DNA of 64,000 nt, taken from Manduca sexta. Taxonomy: Eukaryota; Arthropoda; Insecta; Lepidoptera; Sphingidae. A program made the translations under genes and the position numbers. The notes under the pieces were generated by a model. It worked only from the letters and a program-made list of their open reading frames with translations, did no database searches and had not been told where the DNA came from. Within the stretch, counting starts at the first letter, position 1; each line of letters starts with the position of its first letter. The DNA is taken from positions 3,720,001 through 3,784,000 of the forward strand of contig NC_051132.1 of assembly GCF_014839805.1 (NCBI RefSeq). The letters are read 5' to 3'. Shown here piece by piece: positions 1 to 9,200 of this stretch.

Positions 1-82
1 TGGTTTTTGAACCATGTCGCACACTTGTAACAATCTTTGTTATAACCATGCCATTGGCCCGATGGGGTAATTGATATCAGAC

Positions 83-239
83 TTACCTATTATTCAACAT
101 GTCCTGGATCTCGTCGAAGGTCTTGCCCTTGGTCTCAGGCAGCAGCGTGATGGAGAAGATGAACCCGATGCCGCAGCACACCGCCAGGATCCAGAACGCA
201 GTGTATATCCCGTAGGAGGCCGCCACGTCGCGGAAGAAT
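83..239 (-). CDS. Transporter coding exon 10 (stop codon or possible internal exon)
   Basis: This exon encodes residues 411-461: helix 12, then PETKGKTFDEIQDMLNNR and TAA (85-83). The acceptor is AATTTTCAG. The final bases read AATAG|GTAAGTC, which is a full splice-donor consensus overlapping the last codon and stop. If it is used, the true C-terminus lies on another exon outside the window. As read, the protein already ends in the normal family position. Confidence 0.87.
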
Positions 240-3200
240 CTGAAAATTAATATGTGTATTATACCATTATAAATACAAAGATACAAAAAATCCAAATAAT
301 TGTGTTCCTTCACCATGAAGGTGAGCGTAGGCCCATTTAGACTAAATAGAACATTTTTTTCTATATATAAAAGTATGGTTACGATGGATCTTATAGCCTC
401 AAGCAAATTTCATACAAAATTCGATTCAGAATAGAAATAATTTTTCATAAACAGTTGTTTCAATTAGAACACTCAATAGGAGCAAGCTAATAAAAATAAG
501 TAATACCTCGTCCATATGAATCCTGCGAGCCAGCACATGCCGGAGCAGATGCCGCTGGCGAGACACTTGGTCTTCACGGGGAACATCTCCGCCACCAGGA
601 TCCACGGCACCGGGCCCACGCCTGACACACATATGACGTAGTGTATTTATAACACCACAGATTTCAGAATAGTACTATTTAATAGGTATTCAATATATTT
701 TTATCCTGGTAATTTGTTTCCATGGGAAATAATGGAATTATGAATTCTGATTTATTAAAATAGATGGCGGTTTTAGGCATTATTGCAGATGAAAGGCACG
801 CGAATGAAGCTATGAACTATTGTTCATGGGTATAGTGTCACAAAATAAAACAGTGCCATGCAGTAAGTACTTGTAAATTAAACATAATGGCCCTTAAGTT
901 TAGCAGAATACGGCTCAATATACAGCAACTGGTTTGTCGGCGCTTACCTAACGTGAAGAGTATCATGTAGACGATGAGACAGAGCAGCGGTATGAACGCG
1001 ACCGGCGCCACGTTGTACCCGTAGTAGTTGTCCATCAGCGCGTAGATGCCGATCAGGAACTGGAAATTGGTACAAGTAGGGAAAACACTGTATAGTATAT
1101 GTCCACAATCGTGACATTAGAGCGTGTAAAATAAAAAATACTTTTAGTCGATATAAATATTGTGTTCAAAATGTATTCTTTCTTATTTTACACAATATAC
1201 TAGTAGTTTATTGTGAAGTGCTGCTTAGTAAAGCAATATCAAAATAGGACGTAGACACAATTAACAATACAAATTGGAACACAATACACATTGGAATTTA
1301 TTTTCAGTCGTTACGAACTTGCATTCGAACATTTAAGACTCGATTGGCCAATAACGCCGCCATTAGAAACAACGAGGAGAGCATGAATCAAAATAGTAGA
1401 CAATCAAAACTTACCAGGAAGATAGTTAGGCCCAGTGACGTGGTCCACATGAGGAGTTTCCTGCCAAGTCTGTCCACTACCATCGGGGTGATACAACTGG
1501 TTACTACCTACAATAACAAACATTCAAAAATCAAAATACGTTTACGTGGACGATACATTTATTCTAATTATTTCGATTTAAAAACCAAACTACTGAACCT
1601 ATTTTTAAAATATTTCCATGGGACCAGACTGGAGGTATATCATATCAAATAAAAAAATATCTTCCATATCGGAATAGTTAATAGAGGTAATAAACATTAT
1701 AAAAAATACACGTCTATTTGAGACACTTCATTTTTTTTTTTAAATAAAGGTATTAAATGGATTAACAGAGTCGTAGCATGATTCATGCAACAGCTTCCTT
1801 CTAATATTCTAGAAGTTTCAGATCTAATTGAAATGAGTTGGCCCCATTTTATTAATGTTAAGTCTGTTATTATAGAAGACCACTAACTCAGACATATTAT
1901 TAAAAGTTATAGAGGCAAAGTTGATGGTCTGGTTCGAAATTAAATATTTTCCAACAGGCCTTTATACTTCGAACTCGCAAGATAGTAGATTGGTTAGAAT
2001 ATTGAAGATTTACAAGTAAACTCAGATACAGTAAAAAGATAATTCAAACAGCCTTAAATTAAAATTAAAACACTTTTTGCACCAAAAGGTAAGTGGAGTA
2101 GGCTCCAGATAGTGTCGACTGACGAGAGACGATTAACCCTCGCCAGTCAAAACAATTATGCCCGCCTGTTGGAAACCGGATATACACAAGCTAAACCCGG
2201 GACGCGACACACTAAGTCATTATGGCGGGCATTACACCTTGTGGCTGCCATCTAGGCCGATATAAATATCCTAGATAAAGATAAAGATATATTTATTTTG
2301 CAAATATGGGTAAATAACGATGACCAAACATGACCTTCTACCAACAAATCAAGCAGAGTTCCGTTACCTGCACGACTCCCATGATGATGGTGCCGTCCGA
2401 CGGAGAGATCTTGGTGCCGACCTTCGCGAGCAGCTCCTCCATGTAGAACAGCAGCACGTCAATCCCGGACAGCTGCAGTAACATCGCCAGGAATATGCAA
2501 ATACCTGGCAAAATACATAAATATTCGTTTTTACGTAAGCGAGGAAAAATTAAATTCGTGGAGTCTATTTTGATGCTGTTCAGTTCCATAAGTTAGCTTT
2601 GGGATAGTTTAAGAAAGCTTTTGCCTTTATGTTTTGTTTTTTCCTTAGCAAAGAGTTTCCTAATGTGGAAATCTAAGCCATGAACGTAACGTTAATTTCT
2701 TTTTTGTCGTATCGTAATTCAACTATGTTATATTATAATGAAAATTTTCTATAAAGACGTATTTAGCTCAGTGAATCAAGGATGCACTGTTACCTATCCT
2801 GTCAATAAACAAGCGTCAGCATATTATCTATGAAATGAATTAAATTAGTAATCTCACCTAAAGCTTTAACATTGCCTCTAGTAGCCCAGAGATCGCTGAT
2901 CTTGGGTTCCACTTTAAATTCCCGAGTCACCATCGCCTTCAGACCTTCCAGTTCTGGTTCTACCTGCTCCTTGCTGCCTCCGCGAAGCTTTTGGAGTACA
3001 TCTGATGCTTGATCATATTGACCTGGGGAAACAAAATTGGGAATCGATGTATTTTTTACAATGACATCTTTGACAGCTCCGTTAGGTGCTTTGTATTCTG
3101 TTTTAGAGATAGATTCACGTAAATTTATAAAATTATGTAGATATTTGTAATCTATTTAAAACCTTGAATTTCCAATAAAACCAAGAGTAAATTAGGAAAA

Positions 3201-6200
3201 ATAACTCATGGATTTATATCCGAAAATTCTGTGGAAAAAATATTAGACAAGTAGCTTTATTATTTTAAATAATTTGCAAGAGTAATAATTGAAATCTACC
3301 ACCATAGGCTTTAAAAGGAGCTAGTATAAAGCTAATTAACTAAAATCAGTGCCTTATATAATCTTTACCTTTATAAACGAGGAAGAAAGGCGTCTCAGGC
3401 AGCATCCAAGTGAACGGCACGTAAAAGAGGGATAGTATGCCGCCGCAAGCCGTCAGCCCCCAGTAAGAAGTGAACGGGCCGATGGCATATGCCAGCAGAA
3501 AGCCAATGTTAATGAACAGCAGGAAAAACGCACTTAGAGCACCACGAATTTTGTCCTGGAATGAAAGTAATGTTGTTGTGGAATTATTTTTTTTTTAATT
3601 TGTTTTTTTTTTGTCTTAGTAGGCAAACGAGCAAGTGGTCCGCCTGATGGTAAGCAGCATCCGCCGCCCATGGACTCTGCCAATGTCAAAGGCACAGCCA
3701 AGCCGTTGCCTCCCAGGAGGTGTGCACTCTTTTTAACCCTTGTTTAAAGAAGGACAAGCCACAGTGTTCGTGAAAAACCGACGCGAGGAGTTCATACAAA
3801 AGATTTCACGTGCGTGCCAAAAGGACTGTTGATAAAGCACGTTTAAGAATTAGGCAGCTAATTTAGATATTTTAGGCAATCAATTATTCTAATATAATAT
3901 ATTAAGTATAATAAATATCGTATCCTAGTTTCATACCCTTACCTCAGCAATCTCTCCTATATAGAGTGGTACGGTAGCAAACTGCATGGCCGTGGCGCAG
4001 CCCCACGCGAGACGCGCCACGTACAGGGTCGGCAGGTCTGTCGCCACTCCTGCCAGCAGCCAGCCCAGCAGCAGCGGCACGTTTGACCCCATGATAATCC
4101 ATTTCCTACCCACGTATTTCGACAGCGGCACCGTTATAAATGGGCCTAGGAATAAATTTGAAAGTGATATCTCTAAGTCCTATATTGTTCTTATTAATAA
4201 GGGATCAGAATATTTTTTAGTATAAAGATTTTGCTATGATGTAATACGTAATAGAATATTGAAATTAAACTGTTTTGTGGATTTTATTGCGGTTTTTATA
4301 TTATAATTTTCTTCCGACGTTTTGAAGACTGCAGCCTTTGTGGTCACGGGGCGGACTGTTAGTTATCCGAAAAGTCAAAGTTACAATATCGATCTACATT
4401 TTACAATCGTTCAATTTTGTTTTTTAAATTTAGCGATTGATCGTCCGACCTACGCAGACTGAGTTCAATGTGATGCGTATGGGGAAAATATTCTTCTCTG
4501 TTGAGTGTTGTATAAATGGCCTACTTTATTTTGTGTTTTTCTTTTCAGAAGGTACATTGTATGCTTATATGCTATGAGTGATAGGTATACTATATTATTA
4601 TTGTTCCTAAAAGAAATCCTATTTTTTTGTTATCTTAAGGACGTAATGTAGGTAATACAAAATTAAGTAAAGTACAATACGAGATAGGTATAGAATTGAC
4701 AATAAATTATTATTAATGTTTCAGTGAGTGGTAAAGGCTTTGGGAAACATTTCGGTTACGAAATATAATTTAGCTATTTTGCATTCAAGTTGCGGTATTT
4801 AGGTCCTGGACTTTAGACGATGAAATCACCCGCCGCATCGCATACCAATGGGTAGAATTTAGATAATTTTTATTCTAGCGACCTTGACGATACAATGTTC
4901 CACTTACAAGAGTACAATAAACTGACACAAAATCAAAACAAATACATTAATATCGTTAAAACTGAATTTAAGTCTGGTACAAATAATACTTATAATTATT
5001 TATTGTTTTAATTAGGTCTTCGCTTCTTAGATTCTTAATTTTCATTCAGGGTGAGAAAAATGACAAAGCAATAATAACAATAAACTTTATTGATAAGGGA
5101 GCTGATTTTATTTCTTATTTATTTAGATATTCTTCGCAATGATTCTCTACACAAGTAGGCAGTATAGTGTATTCCTTGATGCCAGTTGGTTCATCAAATT
5201 ATAATATTACATAGTTTTGGATCAATATCATCTTGCAATTAAGATTTGCATACACGTGTTTTCAATACTTAGAATAAATAATGTTAAGTAGATCTATTAA
5301 CATGTATAGACCTACCTACTCTGAAGGAATTGCGAGTTCTTTGAAGGATAAAACTCTACGAATGTATTTAAAAGATCTATTAGTATTATAATGAGATAAA
5401 AAAAATACATGATATACAGTCTAAATGATAAGTAAATTGATAGCCGCTCATGAACACATATTGGTTGAGTAATTTGCGCGTCATTCGCTTTTAATGAGGA
5501 CTAAAAGTGAATGGGAAGTGGAAGGATATTTGTTGAACCTTCAACAGTCTCACTGACCATACGAGGGACATCGGTAAATCTAATTTACGTCGGTTTTCTG
5601 ACACGATTGCATAAAGACAGCTAAACTTAGCTTTAAATTCAACTTATATGTTTTAGCGTTGCTCTACCAAATAATAGAGGCAAGATAGTTTGATATACTT
5701 AGATAAAAATCTATTTTACAATAATACCAAGCCTTGCATATTATAATATGAATATACTGATTTACAGTTAGGTACGGTAACGGTAATGGTAAAAGCCGCA
5801 ATAGTCTAGTTGGTTGTGGAACGGACTGCTGAGACGAATGTCCGCAGGTTCAAATCCCAAGGGCACACACCTCTGACTTTTCTAAAAAAATATGTGTGTA
5901 TTCTTTGTGAATTGTCGCTTGCTTTAACGGTGAAGGAAAACTTTGTGAGGAAACCTGCATACCTGAAAAATTCTCTATAGGAATTTTCGAGGGTGTGTGA
6001 AGTCTACCAATCCGCACTAGGCCAGCGTGGTGGACTAAGGCCTAATCCCTCTCAGTAGTAGAGGAGGTCCGTGCCCGACAGTGGGACAGTATATAATACA
6101 GGGCTGATATTATTATTATTATTATATACTGTTAGCTATGGCCCTCTACTATTGATAAGGTTACTTCTCTTATAACTAGTCTTTTCTGACAATTAGATAT

Positions 6201-9200
6201 TATAAGTACTTCCTAGAGCATGCGTGGGCGAATTCGCAACAAAAACCGTATTTTGATAAAATCCTCCGGATCCGTCGCTACCACAAGTTTAGCGCGAAGT
6301 GATTTATGCAAAGTCTTTGTGCCGAGCTACGAGCAATGTAGATTGCCTTGATTATAATATTTACATTTTGTACTCGTGTTAATAATAATACTTTGTTAGT
6401 AACAGCCATTTTATTGATTTAATTTATTGTTGTTAATTAAGCGGAGAGCTTATCCTGGTATACGTTACATTAGGAAGGTTCTCAAGATAAAAAAAAACCT
6501 ATTGCATACGGAATAAACCTTATCTATAGCTTTCAATTACTAACGGGGTTTTCAGAATTAAGCCAGCAGCTATTATAGAGAGGATTTTTACTATGACCTT
6601 TTATTTTTTTAATAATAAATACATATTGTATTTGAAATAAAAAAAAACTGACAATAACATAGATCATATAATATTGAAGTTTGTCCAATTTGCAAATATT
6701 TTTTGCCGTTTAGATAATGCATTACCGAAATCTCGTCGCCGATAGATCTACGTCTGGGCGTTAGTAATAGAGGACGAGCCCATCGCATTGTGATATGAGG
6801 AACGAATGATATTAAGTATTTTAAACGAACATTATAATTGTGAGGTAACAAGAGTTCTGTTTATGGGCCTGTTTAAACAAAAGTAGCAGACAATATAGAA
6901 ATGTCGGAACTCGGAAGTTTTTGTAGAAAATGGAACAAGGTTTTTGCTATCACGCGCTGTCAACTTATAAGGGAGCGATATAAATATGAATTTTATTTTA
7001 TCCAAATTAAAAACTCATATATCGCGGTGGAATTATGAAGCGTTGTATTTTGCTCATAATTTGAATTAATTCTTTAACCTTTTACTCGATAATATCTGTT
7101 GGTGAGATATATTTTATAGCCGTCCGGATAGCGACGGTACATAAGGTGTAAAAACTCGCCATAGTGTCCCACGTGTGTCGCCTTCCGGGATCGGCCTGTG
7201 TATATCCAGTTCCAACAGACAGGCATGATTGTGTCGACTGGCGAGGGGTAATCGTCTCTCGTCAGTCGGCATTCTATTGGAGCCCAGTGGGGACATTTTG
7301 GCCTGATCGTATAAAAAAATTGTATAGTATTTATAAAAACAAGTAATGACGTACAATATTTTTTACAACTCATATGAACTAGCAACTGAAGGTCGTGATT
7401 GGATTTGTCGAGTATCATTTTGATTTATTACATCACGGAATTGATACAATTATGGTATTAGTCGTGAACCTTTGCCATTTACTTGTAATGATATCAACGT
7501 TGATTGTATTTAAGACTGGTTGAGTAATTTATCACAGAGAACTATTTGTGCACTCTAAGTTTTGCCTAGAAATATCATATCTTCCAAGATGTTAATTCAT
7601 ATCAGTGCGTAATAAAAAATCATAGAAAAGTTTTTATTTGTTACATTTAAATTGCGATTTGGTACATAATTAATTATAATATGTTGAAATGAAATAAATA
7701 TTGTCATAAAAATCATACTTGCTAGTTATTTAAAATTACGATCAACACGATAACCTTTAACCTTTTTTGAGAAATATTTAACACACTAGTGGCAAAGGGT
7801 CCATATAACTTGATTCATGTCGGGTACCCTTTCTTCATTTATGTAGAATCTAACTATCAGATAAACGATTTGCAGGCGACATTCATGCTTATGGGTATTT
7901 ATGTATTGTATCGGGATCGCTTTTGGAAAATTTCACCCTTCGCTATTGTATCACGCTCACGTTTTTTATCTCCGAAGAGGTAGGCAGGGGCGCCACATGT
8001 GCACCCACTTTTCACCGTGTGTGTTGTCCCATGAAGTGATAGACTCAAAGAACATAAATTCCAGACTCCGGACTAATACTGAGCAGAAAAACCTAGTATC
8101 ACTTTGCCCGACCAGGGGATCGAACCCAAAACCTCAGCCCTGCAGTCTTACCGTAGTACAACTAAGCCACCGAGGTGGTGTATTTAACAATTTCCAATAC
8201 TTACCGAATAGTCCTCCGAGCACGAGCAAAGAACCGATCCAGGACTCCTCCTGCAGGGTGGGCACTCTGGGCAGGGGGGAGTTGGGCCCCCGAAGCTGCG
8301 GCAACACCGGCGAAGTCCAGCCCATCGACATGCCCGTACACAGGCTGCCGTAACTCGCTGTAATATACCAGACTTATGTAAAGGTATTTGAAAAGGAATT
8401 AAATAAGTTTTACTCTCTCATTGGGTCGGAAAACAGTTTCCACCAGAGAATAACTGGGAAGAGACTCTAGTGATTTTACCGTCGACGCAAAATGAAGGCG
8501 CATATTAAGATTATTTGAAAAACGCTACTTAACTCGATGTATGTAACGGATTTTTTCGCGATAAATAAGAGAAAATAATTCCTTAATATTTTTGTTTAGT
8601 TTAGTTATTCATTACGTTCTTTGGATAATTATTTAGTAGAAAGTTAGGAAATCTCTCTCTTTGCCTTATATAAGTTATTATGTGACATATTTTCTTATTT
8701 TTATAGCGGCGATAGCCTAGATGGATGTGGAACAGACTGCCAAGACAAATGTCCGCAGGTTCAAATCTCAAGGGCTCGCCTCTGACTTTTCTAAAATTAT
8801 ATATGTCATGTATTTGTGAATTATCGCTTTAAAGGCGAAGGAAAATATCGCGAGGAAACCTTTATATCTGAGAAGTTCTATGTAGGAATTTTGAGGGAGT
8901 GTAAAGTCTAACAATCCACACTAGGCAAGCGTGGTGAAGTAGAGCCCAATCCCTCTAAGTAGTAGAAGAGGCCCATGCCCAGCAGACAGTAATATAATAC
9001 AGGGCTGATATTATTGGATATCATTATTAGTGACAATAGTTAATTGGTTCTATTATTCTCTATATTAATAGACTACTACACAACCAACTACCAAGATGGT
9101 TGCCTGATAGTTTGCGATGGTCACTATTCTAAGCTATAATTTATTATCCTAAAATGAATAAGCTTTAATGAAGAATTTATACTCAGAAGGTGACATTTTA

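Larger units (their letters stand above)
4146..8204 (-). other. Transporter intron 2 (4.1 kb)
   Basis: This intron lies between exons 3 and 2. It is AT-rich and carries a tRNA-derived SINE (5795-6127), a family B copy (7098-7300), a MITE (7784-7949) and a minus-strand SINE (7950-8180). In the rest I see no coding signal. Open frames here are short and repeat-derived. Confidence 0.85.

Noticed and set aside
5795..5870. tRNA gene
   Set aside because: The A- and B-box sequences are present, but the cloverleaf is not preserved and the unit continues into a SINE body with a (TTA)n tail. The same holds for the other family A and C heads.
7901..8353. A 150-codon plus-strand open frame
   Set aside because: It runs through a family C SINE and then antisense to transporter exon 2; the GC-rich exon keeps the opposite strand open. 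There is no independent coding evidence.
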